From contig JAPPMB010000059.1 in the NCBI GenBank assembly GCA_028819255.1, positions 14,971-78,970 on the forward strand: DNA of 64,000 bases. The letters are read 5' to 3'. Shown here piece after piece: positions 1-9,150 of this stretch (position 1 is its first letter; every line of letters begins with the position of its first letter). The DNA is from Bryobacterales bacterium. GTDB lineage: Bacteria > Acidobacteriota > Terriglobia > Bryobacterales > UBA6623. Both the position numbers and the translations under genes were made by a program. Below the pieces are notes generated by a model. The model was given only the letters and a program-made list of their open reading frames with translations. It searched no databases and was not told where the DNA came from.

Positions 1-112
1 CCGGGGGGTTGGGGGCGGGGCGGGGGGGGTGCCCCCCCCCCCCCCCCCCGCGGGCCCCCCCCCCCCCCTCTTCCACCCCCCCCCCCCCCCGGCGGGCCCC
101 CCCCCCCCCCCC
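1..112. repeat. G-run/C-run low-complexity tract, probable artefact
   Basis: G-rich sequence in the first 30 bases is followed by about 80 bases that are almost only C. The translation is nearly pure proline, and no receptor-like sequence continues upstream through it. Such a G-run/C-run at a sequence end is typical of an assembly or sequencing artefact. The gene that follows is cut here. Confidence 0.7.
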
Positions 113-898
113 AACGCGAACTTCAGCCTGGCCGGCCGCTATGATCTGGCCGGCGGGTTCACGATTGCCGCAGGTGTCGGGCGTGTCGTCCGAACGGCCA
201 GCGCCCTGGAGCGGTATTCCGACCGCTTTCCGAGCACGCGGTTCCAGGTTGCCGCCGAGTTCATGGGAAACCCCGCCATCCGGCCGGAGTCCAGCCTGCA
301 GGGCGATCTCCAGATCGAGTGGCAGGCCGGGAAGTTCCGCTTGAACGCCGGCGGGTTTCTCCGCAGCATTGGGGACTACATCACGGTGATGCCGGGACTC
401 GGCCTGCAGAAGCGTCTCCCGCTCAGCCCTCCCGTGGTCTTCCGCTACGTCAACGGCGAGAGCGCGCTCTTCCGCGGATGGAATCTCGGCGTGCGCCGGA
501 CCGCTGACGCGTTTGAATTCCGCGTGCAGGCATCCAAGACCATCGCGGACGACCGAGAGCTGATGGAGCCGGTTCTCGGCATTGCACCGATGGAGATCGA
601 TTCGGCAGTGCGGTTCGTGGCTCCGGGGAGGCGCGTCTGGGCGGAGTACGGCATGAGGAACGTGTGGGACCAGCGGAGGGTCTCCGCCGCCCGCCTGGAA
701 ACAGCCTCGCCCGGATTCACGCTGCATGGATTTCGGTTCGGAGCCGACCTTTGGGACGGCGCAGCACTGCATTTCGGAATCGAGAATGCCGGAGACAAGT
801 ACTACTCCGAGCACCTAAACTCCCTGAATCCGTTTACCCGGCAGCGAATTCCCGAAATGGGCCGGGCTGTGACGGTCGGCTTCAGCACTATGTGGTAG
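113..898 (+). CDS. TonB-dependent receptor, C-terminal beta-barrel fragment
   Basis: The frame from position 113 to the stop at 898 encodes about 261 residues of alternating polar and aromatic strands, as in an outer-membrane barrel. It contains typical late-barrel phrases (NPAIRPE, GIENAGDKYYSEHL) and ends in a terminal strand closing with an aromatic residue (VTVGFSTMW). TonB-dependent receptors import scarce ligands such as siderophores or glycans across the outer membrane using TonB energy. The plug domain, TonB box and signal peptide are missing because the gene runs into the G/C tract on its left. The ligand cannot be predicted. The partial state is seen directly; the family call rests on barrel features and phrase similarity. 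Confidence 0.75.
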   Translation, partial: NANFSLAGRYDLAGGFTIAAGVGRVVRTASALERYSDRFPSTRFQVAAEFMGNPAIRPESSLQGDLQIEWQAGKFRLNAGGFLRSIGDYITVMPGLGLQKRLPLSPPVVFRYVNGESALFRGWNLGVRRTADAFEFRVQASKTIADDRELMEPVLGIAPMEIDSAVRFVAPGRRVWAEYGMRNVWDQRRVSAARLETASPGFTLHGFRFGADLWDGAALHFGIENAGDKYYSEHLNSLNPFTRQRIPEMGRAVTVGFSTMW

Positions 899-1211
899 GG
901 CAAGGGGCGGCGGTTCCGGACCTGCCGCCAGGCGGTCCGCAAGCTGGACGGAGGCGGCTGCTCGACGGCTGTCGAGTCGGAGTTGAGAACGGGTTGGGAC
1001 GCCCTTCAAGGAGCCTTGCAGTCCGGCCTGGTGCAGTTCGCCCCCCTCAAGTCTGCCTCGCGCAGGCCCCGACCAAATACCGGCCTCCTCAAGACATCGT
1101 CGTGCAGGTCGCATGCCGCTGCGACCACACCTGCCAACCAGCGGTTCGCGCGAATGGCGCAAGCCTTCCAGATTTGCGACATGCGGCGCAGCAATCCACT
1201 ACAGTGAGACT
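899..1211. other. Intergenic, no gene recognised
   Basis: No convincing coding frame, RNA gene or repeat is visible. Short open frames here have no family features. Confidence 0.5.
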
Positions 1212-1718
1212 GTGCGACGCGCAACCTTGGCATCTCTCACGCTCCTGGCCACCTTTGCCTGCTCAACCGGCGCCACCGCTCCGGAAGAACAGGAGGCTCT
1301 CGAGCAGGCTTTCGAAGAGTCGATGCGCGGCGCAGTGCTGGTCGGGAAGTTCACGATTTTCGGCGAGGCTGGCCGGTCGCAAGGTGCCGAGGGCGAGGGC
1401 CGGGAGATCCGGCTCCGTTCGGAAAGGTACGAGATCGAAAAGGCGGTCAAGCGGACAGGGGACCTCTGGACATTCCACGCCCGAATCCAGTTCGGCGACA
1501 AGGACGTGACTGTCCCGGTTCCGGTCAAGCTGTCCTGGGCCGGCGACACGCCGGTCGTGGGCGTGACGGACCTGGGGATTCCCGGGCTGGGAACCTATAC
1601 GGCGCGTGTCGTCTTCTATCGGGACTCCTACGCGGGAATGTGGTGGGGCGCCACTCACGGAGGCAACCTGTTCGGCACGATCGAGCGGCCGGAGGCAGAC
1701 CAGTCGAACCGCGAATAG
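1212..1718 (+). CDS. Hypothetical exported protein, possible lipoprotein
   Basis: I do not recognise this family. Starting at the GTG at 1212 gives 168 residues beginning VRRATLASLTLLATFAC, a short basic n-region and a hydrophobic stretch ending at Cys. That looks like a secretion signal with a weak lipobox (TFAC instead of the usual LxxC). The open frame extends upstream to 1113, but that part has no export features, so the internal start is preferred. The mature part is acidic at first, then alternates beta-like segments rich in Gly and Val, including a GTYTARVVFYRD stretch near the C-terminus. It may be a small periplasmic or outer-membrane-anchored beta protein. No operon partner is evident; the next gene is on the opposite strand. 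Confidence 0.5.
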   Translation: MRRATLASLTLLATFACSTGATAPEEQEALEQAFEESMRGAVLVGKFTIFGEAGRSQGAEGEGREIRLRSERYEIEKAVKRTGDLWTFHARIQFGDKDVTVPVPVKLSWAGDTPVVGVTDLGIPGLGTYTARVVFYRDSYAGMWWGATHGGNLFGTIERPEADQSNRE

Positions 1719-1856
1719 CCCGGCTCGCCTGCACCCGAAGAGCGACGGGCAAGATCCCGTTGAGCTCTCGCCGGAATCCCGGACGTCGTCGTAGGTGCGG
1801 CAGTCTTGTCACCCGCCCATGCAGCCCGGTCCTCCGCTTCGGCCCGGTCCCCGCCT

Positions 1857-2474
1857 CTATCGGAAGAGATCCAGCAGGGGAGCAATCAATGTCGCCGCAA
1901 ACAGCAGCAGCACCGCCGCCACCAGAACCATCCCCACCAGGAGCAGAATCACCCAGACCACGATCGCGGTGCTCGTAGGAACGCGCGCAAGGTCCCGGAT
2001 TGCAACGATCTGCAGAACAACCGAGTAAACGCCGCCCACAAACGTCCCGACGAACGGAACGATTCCGAGAGCCCCGGGTGCAGAGGCGAACAGCATCGCC
2101 CGGAGCCAGTGCGAGTACGGCGGCACGTCGTCCGTGAAGAGGAGCGCGATCAAGGAATAGGCCTTGGCCGCGATTGCGGTCATCCCGATGGCTACCGGGA
2201 CCACGATCGGAAGAAGCGGCAGGGCCAGGAGCGAGGCAACGGAATTAGCGACGGCGGCCACGGCGAGGCCCTGTTTCGTGCTCTCCGGATCCTTTCCGAT
2301 CTCTTCAGCGATGCCGGGTTCGAGCTTCAGCACTGCGACGACCCGATTCCACGTGCGCTGGATCCACGAGGTCTCGCCGGTCGCCGTGACCCGTGCCGGT
2401 TCTCCGATCCCGGCCCCTGGGTCCGCCCGCTCCCCTTCGCTGGCCACGCTGTCCTTGTCGTGCTCGTCAGTCAC
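1857..2474 (-). CDS. YIP1-family integral membrane protein
   Basis: 205 residues. An N-terminal cytosolic stretch of about 60 acidic or polar residues is followed by roughly five hydrophobic segments with short loops, filling residues 70-205 and rich in Ala, Leu, Val and Ile. The start of the membrane region (TWNRVVAVLKLEP, with a W..V...P pattern) and the SLLALPLLPIVVP and SAPGALGIVPFVGTFVGG segments are typical of Yip1-domain proteins, which are widespread, poorly characterised polytopic proteins in bacteria. It lies alone, convergent with the gene on its left and divergent from the sulfatase on its right. Role unknown; inner-membrane location is inferred from the helices. Confidence 0.65.
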   Translation of the reverse strand: MTDEHDKDSVASEGERADPGAGIGEPARVTATGETSWIQRTWNRVVAVLKLEPGIAEEIGKDPESTKQGLAVAAVANSVASLLALPLLPIVVPVAIGMTAIAAKAYSLIALLFTDDVPPYSHWLRAMLFASAPGALGIVPFVGTFVGGVYSVVLQIVAIRDLARVPTSTAIVVWVILLLVGMVLVAAVLLLFAATLIAPLLDLFR

Positions 2475-2732
2475 TGAAGCTCATTCCCCTCTGCCGCATG
2501 CCGCCTCGGTACGTCGCGGCTGCCCTGTGCGACGCATCATTCTCGCACGCCCGCCGCGTGCAGGGCCTCAAGCACATCCGGACTGCGATTCAGCGGACGG
2601 CGATGCAGGGGCGGCGCCTTGAGTGCGGCTGTCGTCCTCTGCCGGCGATCCCTTCGCGGCACGTGCCCGCGCCGCATCGCCGTGCGTCCTACGGATCGCC
2701 TGTTCCCGCCTGGTCGGCTATCCTACTCGTGC

Positions 2733-4211
2733 ATGACCCGACGGGAACTGATGTACGCAGCGATGGGGGCCGGCGCCACGGTTTCGGCCGCCGGCCAGGC
2801 GAGGCGGCCCAACATCCTCTTCGCCATCGCGGACGACTGGGGCTGGCCCCACGCCGGCGCATACGGCTGCACATGGGTCAGGACACCCGCATTCGACCGG
2901 ATCGCCGGCGAGGGCGTGCTGTTCGCAAACTGCTTCACGTCGAATCCGAAGTGCTCCCCCTGCCGGGCGAGCATCCTGACCGGCAGGAACACCTGGCAGC
3001 TTGAGGAAGCCGTGAACCACTTCGGCGTGTTTCCCGCGAAGTGGGCCGTCTTCCCGGACCTGCTCGAACAGGCCGGCTACCGCGTGGGCTACACCGGCAA
3101 GGGCTGGGGCCCCGGTGACCACAAGGCCGGCGGGTTCAAACGCAACCCCGCCGGGCCCGAATTCGCGAAGCACACCCTCAGGCCGGAGTTCCGGAGCATG
3201 TCCAACAAGGACTACGCCCGGAACTTCGAATACTTCCTGGAGGACCGGGACCCGGGCCAACCCTTCTGCTTCTGGTTCGGCACACACGAGCCCCACCGGG
3301 CATTCCAGGACGGAGCCGGCGCGCTCAGCGGCAAGCGCCACCAGGATGTGGACGTGCCGGCCTTCTATCCGGACGACGAGACCATCCGCCGCGATCTGGC
3401 GGACTACGCGGTCGAGTCGGAGTGGTTCGACACGCACCTGGGCCGGATTCTGGCCAAGCTGGAGGAGATCGGGGAGCTGGACAACACTCTGGTGATCGCC
3501 ACTTCGGACCACGGGATGCCCTTCCCGCGCGTCAAGGGACAGATCTACGAGTACGGATTCCACCTGCCGCTGGCCGTGCGCTGGGGCGCGGGCCGCCGAG
3601 GGCGCACCGTCGAGGACTTCGTCAACGTCCGGGACTTCGCGCCGACGATTCTTGAGCTCGCAGGGGTCAAGGCGCCGGACTCGATGACCGGCCGGAGCTT
3701 CACCGACATCCTGGAGTCCGATCAGGACGGCTGGATCGACTCCGCCCGGAACCGGATGCTCGTCGGCAAGGAGCGCCACGATCTCGGGAGGCCCAATGAC
3801 TGGGGCTATCCCGTGCGCGCGATCCGCACGCCCGAGTATCTCTACGTGCGCAACTACGAGCAGGACCGCTGGCCCGCGGGAAATCCGGAAACCGGCTACC
3901 GCAACTGCGACGCGAGCCCCACGAAGAGCCGGCTGGTGAGGAGCTTTGACAAGTACTACAGGATGTCGTTCGGCAAGCGCCCCCCAGAGGAGCTCTATCG
4001 CGTCGACCGAGATCCGGACTGCGTGGACGACCTCTCCGGCGACCCGTCCCATGCCGAGGCCAAGAAGGCGTTGCGCGCGGAGCTGCGGCAGAGGCTCGAG
4101 GACGACGGCGACCCGCGCGCTCTCGGCCAGGAGTGGGTCTTCGACACCTATCGGTACACGGGCTCCCGCCGGCACTCCTACTCGGCCTGGATGGAGCACA
4201 ACGCACCGTAG
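2733..4211 (+). CDS. Sulfatase, heparan N-sulfatase (SGSH)-like
   Basis: 492 residues from the ATG at 2733; the frame is open further upstream but there lacks family features. Formylglycine-dependent sulfatases hydrolyse sulfate esters or sulfamates on glycans. N-terminal metal-site Asp pair D34-D35 (LFAIADDWGW) and the maturation motif C74-S-P-C-R78 are present, so the C-x-P-x-R rule for formylglycine conversion is met. TSDHGMPFPR about halfway provides the later metal ligands. The layout and the HGMPFPR.K.QIYEYG region resemble the SGSH branch. The N-terminus (MTRREL then a hydrophobic run to AAG) resembles a Tat or Sec signal with twin Arg, so periplasmic action is likely. Substrate is not provable from sequence. 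A second, different sulfatase lies at 38081. Confidence 0.85.
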   Translation: MTRRELMYAAMGAGATVSAAGQARRPNILFAIADDWGWPHAGAYGCTWVRTPAFDRIAGEGVLFANCFTSNPKCSPCRASILTGRNTWQLEEAVNHFGVFPAKWAVFPDLLEQAGYRVGYTGKGWGPGDHKAGGFKRNPAGPEFAKHTLRPEFRSMSNKDYARNFEYFLEDRDPGQPFCFWFGTHEPHRAFQDGAGALSGKRHQDVDVPAFYPDDETIRRDLADYAVESEWFDTHLGRILAKLEEIGELDNTLVIATSDHGMPFPRVKGQIYEYGFHLPLAVRWGAGRRGRTVEDFVNVRDFAPTILELAGVKAPDSMTGRSFTDILESDQDGWIDSARNRMLVGKERHDLGRPNDWGYPVRAIRTPEYLYVRNYEQDRWPAGNPETGYRNCDASPTKSRLVRSFDKYYRMSFGKRPPEELYRVDRDPDCVDDLSGDPSHAEAKKALRAELRQRLEDDGDPRALGQEWVFDTYRYTGSRRHSYSAWMEHNAP

Positions 4212-4346
4212 GCCGGGATCCGTCCTATACTGGACGCGAGAGCCGGTTGGCGGCGTCTGTCGCCCCGGCGGGCGTTCTCAGCCCGTCTGCAGAGATTCCA
4301 ATCACGGATTCCGACGGCTTGATCCAGCGGATTTGAGAAGGTAGCG

Positions 4347-6425
4347 ATGAAGGTATACGCGGGAAGCGACGTGAGGAACGTCGGAATCGTAGGCCACGGC
4401 GATTCCGGAAAGACGACGTTGGCCTCGGCTCTGCTCTATACGTCCGGGGCGACGAATCGGCTCACGCGCGTCGACGACGGCAACACGATCACCGACCACG
4501 ACGACGAGGAGATCGCGAGGAAGGTGTCGATTTCCACGGCCGCGGCGGCCGCCGAGTGGGGCGGCGCGAAGATCAACCTGCTGGACACACCCGGCTACAA
4601 CACTTTCATCAGCGACGCAAAGGCGGCACTGATCGCCGCGGACACCGCGCTGGTCGTCGTGGACGGCGTGAACGGCATCGAAGTGCAGACGGAGAAGGCG
4701 TGGGGCTTCGCGTCCGAGTACGGCCTGCCGAAAGTCATCTTCGTCAACAAGATGCAAAAGGAGCGGGCTTCGGTAAACGCCGTGGTCGAACAGGCCAGCG
4801 AGGTCTTCGGAGTGACAGCAGTCCCCGTGCAGCTGCCGTTGGGGCGGGAGAAAGGATTCCGCGGGGTAGTCGACCTGCTGACGGGCAAGGCCTACGAGTA
4901 CGAACTGGACGGCAGCGGCAAGGGCGTCGAGGTGCCGGTGCCCGGCGACATGGAAGACGCGGTCGAGGAGGCTCGGATCGCGCTGATCGAGTCGGTTGCG
5001 GAGACCGACGAGGACCTCATGGAGCTCTACTTCGAGGAAGGCACGCTTCCGGAGGACAGTCTGGTCGCCGGTCTCAGGAAGGCCGTTTCCGAAGGAGAGG
5101 TGACTCCGCTGGTGTGCGGCTCCGCGCTTCACAACATGGCCATCGACCGCCTCCTCGATTTCCTGGTCTCCTCGACACCCTCCGCCATCGACCGCGGGGA
5201 ACTTCCGACAGAGTCCGGCGCGATTCGGATCGACGAGAACGGACACCTTGCCATGTACGTCTGGAAGACGAGTTCGGACGCATTCTCGGGGAGGGTCACC
5301 TATTTTCGCGTCGCATCCGGCGTCCTCGAGACCGATGCCCGCGTCTACAACCATTCCCGCAAGGGCCTGGAGAAGTTCGCGCGGGTGAGCGTCAGTCAGG
5401 GCAAGGCGCTGACGAACGTCGAGGCGATCCGTGCGGGGGACATCGGCGTCGTCGCCAAGCTGAAGGACACGGTCACGGGCGACAGCCTCGGACTCAAGGA
5501 GAAGGAGGTCCTCTTCCCGCAGGCCAGTCTGCCGAATCCCTCGATTTCCTACGCAATCCAGCCCAAGACGCGCCAGGACGAGGACCGTCTCAGCAGCGCC
5601 ATCGCCCGCGTGCTCGAGGAGGACCAGGCGCTGAACTTCTACCGGGACGCCCAGACCCAGGAGTTCCTGCTGGCCGGCAACGGCCAGCAGCACCTGGACG
5701 TCGTCTGCAGCAAGCTGCAGAACCGGTACAACGTGAATGTCGAGCTGCGGGCGCCGAAGGTCCCGTACCGGGAGACCATCCGCGGCACGGCCGATGTCCA
5801 CGGCCGCCACAAGAAGCAGACCGGCGGCCACGGCCAGTTCGGCGACTGCAAGATCCGAGTGGCCCCTCTTGATCGCGGGGCCGAATTCGAGTTCGTCGAC
5901 GAGATCTTCGGGGGCGCGATTCCCAAGACTTACATACCGGCGGTCGAGAAGGGGATCATCGAAGCCGCGGCGAGAGGGTACCTTGCCGGCTACCCGGTGG
6001 TCGACTTCAAGGTCACCCTCTATGACGGATCGCACCACGACGTCGACTCGTCCGAACTCGCGTTCAAGCTGGCAGGAAGCAAAGCTTTCAAGCTGGCGAT
6101 GGCGGAGGCGCGGCCTGCGCTCCTGGAACCGATCGCGAAAGTCGAGGTGGTCGCTCCAATCGAGTTCGCCGGAGACCTGATGGGGGACCTGAACAGCCGG
6201 CGCGGCAGGATTCAGGGGATGGACACAAGGGGCTCGACGCAGCTCATCCACGCGGACGTGCCAATGGCCGAGATGCTGACCTACGCGAACGACCTCACGT
6301 CCATGACGCAGGGCAGGGGCTCGTTCTCGATGCAGCAGGACCACTACGACTTCGTGCCGGTCCAGATCGCGGAGAAGATCATCCAAGTGGCCAGGCGCGG
6401 GCGCAGCGGCGAAGATGAATCCTAG
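4347..6425 (+). CDS. Elongation factor G-like translational GTPase (paralogue type)
   Basis: 692 residues, full length for EF-G. Domains: G domain (1-280), beta barrel II (about 295-380), then domains III, IV and V, with the domain IV loop region around GGHGQFGD. P-loop GHGDSGKTT at 16-24 and G3 DTPG at 80-83 are present. The G3 is followed by YNTF rather than the HVDF of canonical EF-G, which places the protein with the EF-G-like paralogues often found as second copies. The G4 motif, normally NKxD, reads N134-K-M-Q137, so the guanine-specifying Asp is replaced by Gln. The start ATG sits after AAGGTAG. The gene stands alone, not in a str operon with rpsL, rpsG and tuf, which also argues for a non-canonical EF-G. 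Acts in the cytosol on ribosomes; exact role unknown. Confidence 0.9.
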   Translation: MKVYAGSDVRNVGIVGHGDSGKTTLASALLYTSGATNRLTRVDDGNTITDHDDEEIARKVSISTAAAAAEWGGAKINLLDTPGYNTFISDAKAALIAADTALVVVDGVNGIEVQTEKAWGFASEYGLPKVIFVNKMQKERASVNAVVEQASEVFGVTAVPVQLPLGREKGFRGVVDLLTGKAYEYELDGSGKGVEVPVPGDMEDAVEEARIALIESVAETDEDLMELYFEEGTLPEDSLVAGLRKAVSEGEVTPLVCGSALHNMAIDRLLDFLVSSTPSAIDRGELPTESGAIRIDENGHLAMYVWKTSSDAFSGRVTYFRVASGVLETDARVYNHSRKGLEKFARVSVSQGKALTNVEAIRAGDIGVVAKLKDTVTGDSLGLKEKEVLFPQASLPNPSISYAIQPKTRQDEDRLSSAIARVLEEDQALNFYRDAQTQEFLLAGNGQQHLDVVCSKLQNRYNVNVELRAPKVPYRETIRGTADVHGRHKKQTGGHGQFGDCKIRVAPLDRGAEFEFVDEIFGGAIPKTYIPAVEKGIIEAAARGYLAGYPVVDFKVTLYDGSHHDVDSSELAFKLAGSKAFKLAMAEARPALLEPIAKVEVVAPIEFAGDLMGDLNSRRGRIQGMDTRGSTQLIHADVPMAEMLTYANDLTSMTQGRGSFSMQQDHYDFVPVQIAEKIIQVARRGRSGEDES

Positions 6426-6519
6426 CCGGCATTGGGCGACGGCGGCTCTTCGGCAAGCCGATCGCGGCTACCGACGCGGATGATGCAGCCGGTGTTCCCC
6501 TCGGTCCGGGGTGTCAGTG

Positions 6520-6666
6520 CGGGCCCCGGATTCCTTCGTAGAGAGTGTCAACCGCAATAGCGTGTTCCGCAACGAGGGCGACGGCAGACTCTCCGACGTG
6601 ACCCCTGTTGCCGGTCTCGTTGGCGTGGGTGTACGACATCATTTTGCCCCCCCGGTCAAATTGTGA
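6520..6666 (+). pseudogene. VCBS/FG-GAP repeat protein relic
   Basis: An open stretch ending at TGA 6664-6666 reads VFRNEGDGRLSDVTPVAGL, the classic repeat phrase of FG-GAP/VCBS proteins of the CRTAC1 type (FRNxGDGxFxDVTxxAGL). Only about one repeat remains, with no start codon or signal peptide, and the frame ends soon after in unrelated residues. It is a remnant of a secreted beta-propeller protein. Confidence 0.6.
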
Positions 6667-7283
6667 GGTCAGATGGCGTGAAATGGGCTGAGTTGCGAGA
6701 GCAGTCCGAGAGTGGACGGCCGTAGGGGCTCCAGGCAAGGTGCGGGAGGAAGGGGTTCAGTCGGAGGACAGATGCTGGTTTCCTCCGGTGCAGTGCAGTT
6801 CTACGAGGGTGTGGGACGCCGCTTCGGCGATCCACAGAAACGCGGACTGCGACGGGCAGCGCTTTGCGATGTTCCGGGATTCGGCCGCTGACCTGCCGGC
6901 CCGCCCACGCTGGCTCTGCCAGCGACTCGGAACGGGCTGCGGAAGCGGTGGTGCATCCCCGGTGGATGCGTGGGATGGGCCGCTCCGGTCCTGGACATCC
7001 TGGCGAAGCAGGGGGCGGGAAAACAGATCAGGGTGCGCCAGCCGAGCGTCTGGACGGCGCCACAGCTGCGCTGCAAACGCTGCCAGGGCTGCACCTTTTC
7101 GGAATCATGGGTCTCAATGGGAAAAACCATGCCCTCCGCCAGACCCAAACAATCCGCGAAGTCCATGCCGAGAATAACCGCGAATCAACACCAGGTCGCT
7201 AACTGAATCGTGACGCGGTAGCAGAAATGCACGATCGGAGCTGCGGAATCTAGGTTCAAACAAATCCAACCCGAAATGTAAGG
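6667..7283. other. No recognisable gene
   Basis: Several short open frames exist on both strands, but none shows family motifs, a good ribosome binding site or a sensible composition. The stretch looks like decayed sequence following the VCBS relic. Confidence 0.45.
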
Positions 7284-7312
7284 GTCGACGGAGCACTCGG
7301 AGGACCGTCGAC
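7284..7312 (-). terminator. Hairpin downstream of hicB
   Basis: Perfect 8-bp inverted repeat: GTCGACGG at 7284-7291 and CCGTCGAC at 7305-7312 with a 13-nt loop, about 95 bases past the hicB stop. No T-run follows on the minus strand, so terminator function is uncertain. Confidence 0.3.
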
Positions 7313-7405
7313 ACCTTGGTGCTTCGTATCACGCGTGCATCCGATGGGTGGTCGGGCTGCAAGAGCCGCCGCGCCGTCCACCGACTGTCATCGTTCGCGA
7401 GGTTG

Positions 7406-7795
7406 TCATCCTCCCATTTTTGCAATCCGTCGCGCCATCCATTCGACATATGCCGTTCGCGTCATCTTGCGTCGGCGCGCCTCTCCGTCGATGAATTCAG
7501 CAATGCCCTCATCCAGCGAGAGATTCGCACGAACGCTACGACCGGAAATCGGGATCATTGGGATCGAGACGAGCGTATGGCCGGATGGGACACGGACAGC
7601 CTCCATGGTGGACGGTGGCCTAGGGACAGGACCGTCTTTCTTGGCCTCGATGGCGCAGTCGCGGAGCGCCGCCTCGGCATGTGCCATGGCTTCTTCGATC
7701 GTCGAACCCATCGCGACTATCCCTGGCAAATCGGGAAACGTAACACCGTAGTCCCCCTTCTCACCATCAATCAGCGCTGGATACCTGTTCATCAT
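7406..7795 (-). CDS. hicB: HicB-family antitoxin
   Basis: About 129 residues from the ATG at 7795, chosen because GGAG at 7803-7806 lies 7 bases upstream; ATGs at 7801 and 7792 are alternatives. The N-terminal half is the HicB partial RNase-H-like fold: YPALIDGE, GDYGVTFPDLPG, then MGSTIEEAMAHAEAAL. The C-terminal half (VRANLSLDEGIAEFID..RRKMTRTAYVEWMAR) resembles a ribbon-helix-helix or Arc-like DNA-binding domain. HicB neutralises HicA and represses the operon. The start overlaps the end of the preceding hicA frame, the usual arrangement. Complete and apparently functional. Confidence 0.85.
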   Translation of the reverse strand: MMNRYPALIDGEKGDYGVTFPDLPGIVAMGSTIEEAMAHAEAALRDCAIEAKKDGPVPRPPSTMEAVRVPSGHTLVSIPMIPISGRSVRANLSLDEGIAEFIDGEARRRKMTRTAYVEWMARRIAKMGG

Positions 7796-8171
7796 CGTCA
7801 TTCTCCAACTCAAACCACTTAGATTTACTGGCGATCGAAGCGGCGACGCCCTTCGAAACGTATCGATGACGGGGCAACGTGATGATACCGCCAATTGTGG
7901 GGTGCCGGTAAATGTCGTGGCTCGCCCCATGGCGCGACAAGTACCAACCATCACGAATCAGCTTGCGTCTGATTCGCCGGGTCTCCGCCCCCCTTCGCTT
8001 CGGATCAGCGAAGACTCGCGAATCGCATCGGATCGTCCACCCGCCCAGCGAGTCGCGGTGCTCCAGAGTGCTGCTCGTCCAGTTCGACCAGTTCACCCCT
8101 CGGTCCAAGCGTGGATCCGAAACTGGATCATTCGAAGGAACCCTACGGGACTTCTCCCCGGTGCGTGACAC
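7767..8171 (-). CDS. hicA: HicA-family mRNA interferase toxin
   Basis: The HicA domain occupies the last 70-odd residues of this frame: RRIRRKLIRDGWYLSRH, then GASHDIYRHP with the expected catalytic His in a S-H-x-x-[YF] setting, then IITLPRHRYVSKGVAASI. HicA binds double-stranded RNA and cleaves mRNA. No ATG or GTG lies close to the domain, so the true start is unclear. The 5' 60 codons of the frame have no family resemblance and may not be translated, or the start region may be damaged. The end overlaps the start of hicB by about 30 bases, supporting co-translation. The pair lies at the left edge of the defence island. Confidence 0.7.
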   Translation of the reverse strand: MSRTGEKSRRVPSNDPVSDPRLDRGVNWSNWTSSTLEHRDSLGGWTIRCDSRVFADPKRRGAETRRIRRKLIRDGWYLSRHGASHDIYRHPTIGGIITLPRHRYVSKGVAASIASKSKWFELENDDDEQVSSAD

Positions 8172-8351
8172 AGTTTATACCCACCGGACCTCCGCCGGGC
8201 TGCCGTCTCAGAAAAGCCAAGATACGACATGCCATCTCTCCTGCCTTCGTTTACTGGCTCGCGGGAACTCCTTCTAGCATGCGCTGCAGCTGCGCCCTCA
8301 AAGCGCCATTCGCACGGGCTGGACCTGATTGCCCACTACACCTAGGCAACG

Positions 8352-9011
8352 ATGATTGACGACATCTCGCACGGAGCAGGGAACCTCAGCTGGCTTGGAC
8401 GCAGCACGGGCGTGCAGGACTGGTCCAACCTGTGCAACGAGCACTCGCTGCCGGCGCAGGATGTGCCGCAGTGGCTGGTCGTGACGTTCAACCATGAGTT
8501 GCCCGCCGGCCGCGGGAAGGCGGTCGGGTCCGACTGGAGTCTGGCGACGGACGGCGTGCTCGGTGGCTAAACGATCAGCAAATTTGCCAGCTTCCCGAGC
8601 GGCGTGCCACTTAATTTGAGGCAGCGGGGCGGTTCCATCTGGGACGCATCGCAGGGGCCGCACCTGATCGGGAACGCCGATCAGGGCGGCTCGGTCTACA
8701 ATCGCCTGACCTCGTGGTTCGACGAGAGTGCCTTCGAACGGGCGCTGACAGACGAACTGGGCGCGGCACCGGGCACGCTGAGCTACCGCGGGCCGGAAGC
8801 GACCAACGTGGCCTTCATGGTGTCAAATTTCTTCACGGTGGCGGAGGGCAAGCGCGCGCAGTTCCGTTTCGAACTCCAGAACGCAACCAACACGCCGACG
8901 TTCGGCACGCCAAACACGACTCTCGAGTCAGGGGGCTTCGGGCGCATCAACGGCTACCAGCACGACCGGGACGCACATTTCGTTCAAATCGGCTTGAGGC
9001 ACCTCTTCTAA
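8352..9011 (+). pseudogene. Oar-like TonB-dependent receptor, C-terminal relic with in-frame stop
   Basis: One frame reads the final ~220 residues of an Oar-type TonB receptor: ISHGAGNLSWLGRSTGVQDW, then VPQWLVVTFNHELPAGRGK, then after a stop SGVPLNL, FELQNATNTPTFGTPN and the terminal strand IGLRHLF. The in-frame TAA at 8568-8570 stands where the family has Trp (GGW-TIS), and TAG at 8343-8345 cuts the frame upstream. All of the plug and most of the barrel are gone. It is distinct in sequence from the intact receptor at 49276. Confidence 0.8.
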
Positions 9012-9150
9012 ACTGGTGCGGTGACGCCGGAGCAGGACTCTGCCCCGGCGCGAGGGACGGGGTGCCTTACGTCGCCCTGTCGGAAGTCTCGTCGAGCGGC
9101 GCTGAATTGAGGTACAAAGCCTTATTTGTGATCCCGCGCCAGGTAGCCAC

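Noticed and set aside
2718-4199. 493-codon minus-strand frame
   Set aside because: Lies entirely opposite the SGSH-like sulfatase and shows no family features.
4302-6386. 694-codon open frame on the minus strand
   Set aside because: Mirror of the EF-G-like gene. Its translation is rich in Arg, Leu, Val and His without motifs; long antisense frames are normal opposite GC-rich genes.
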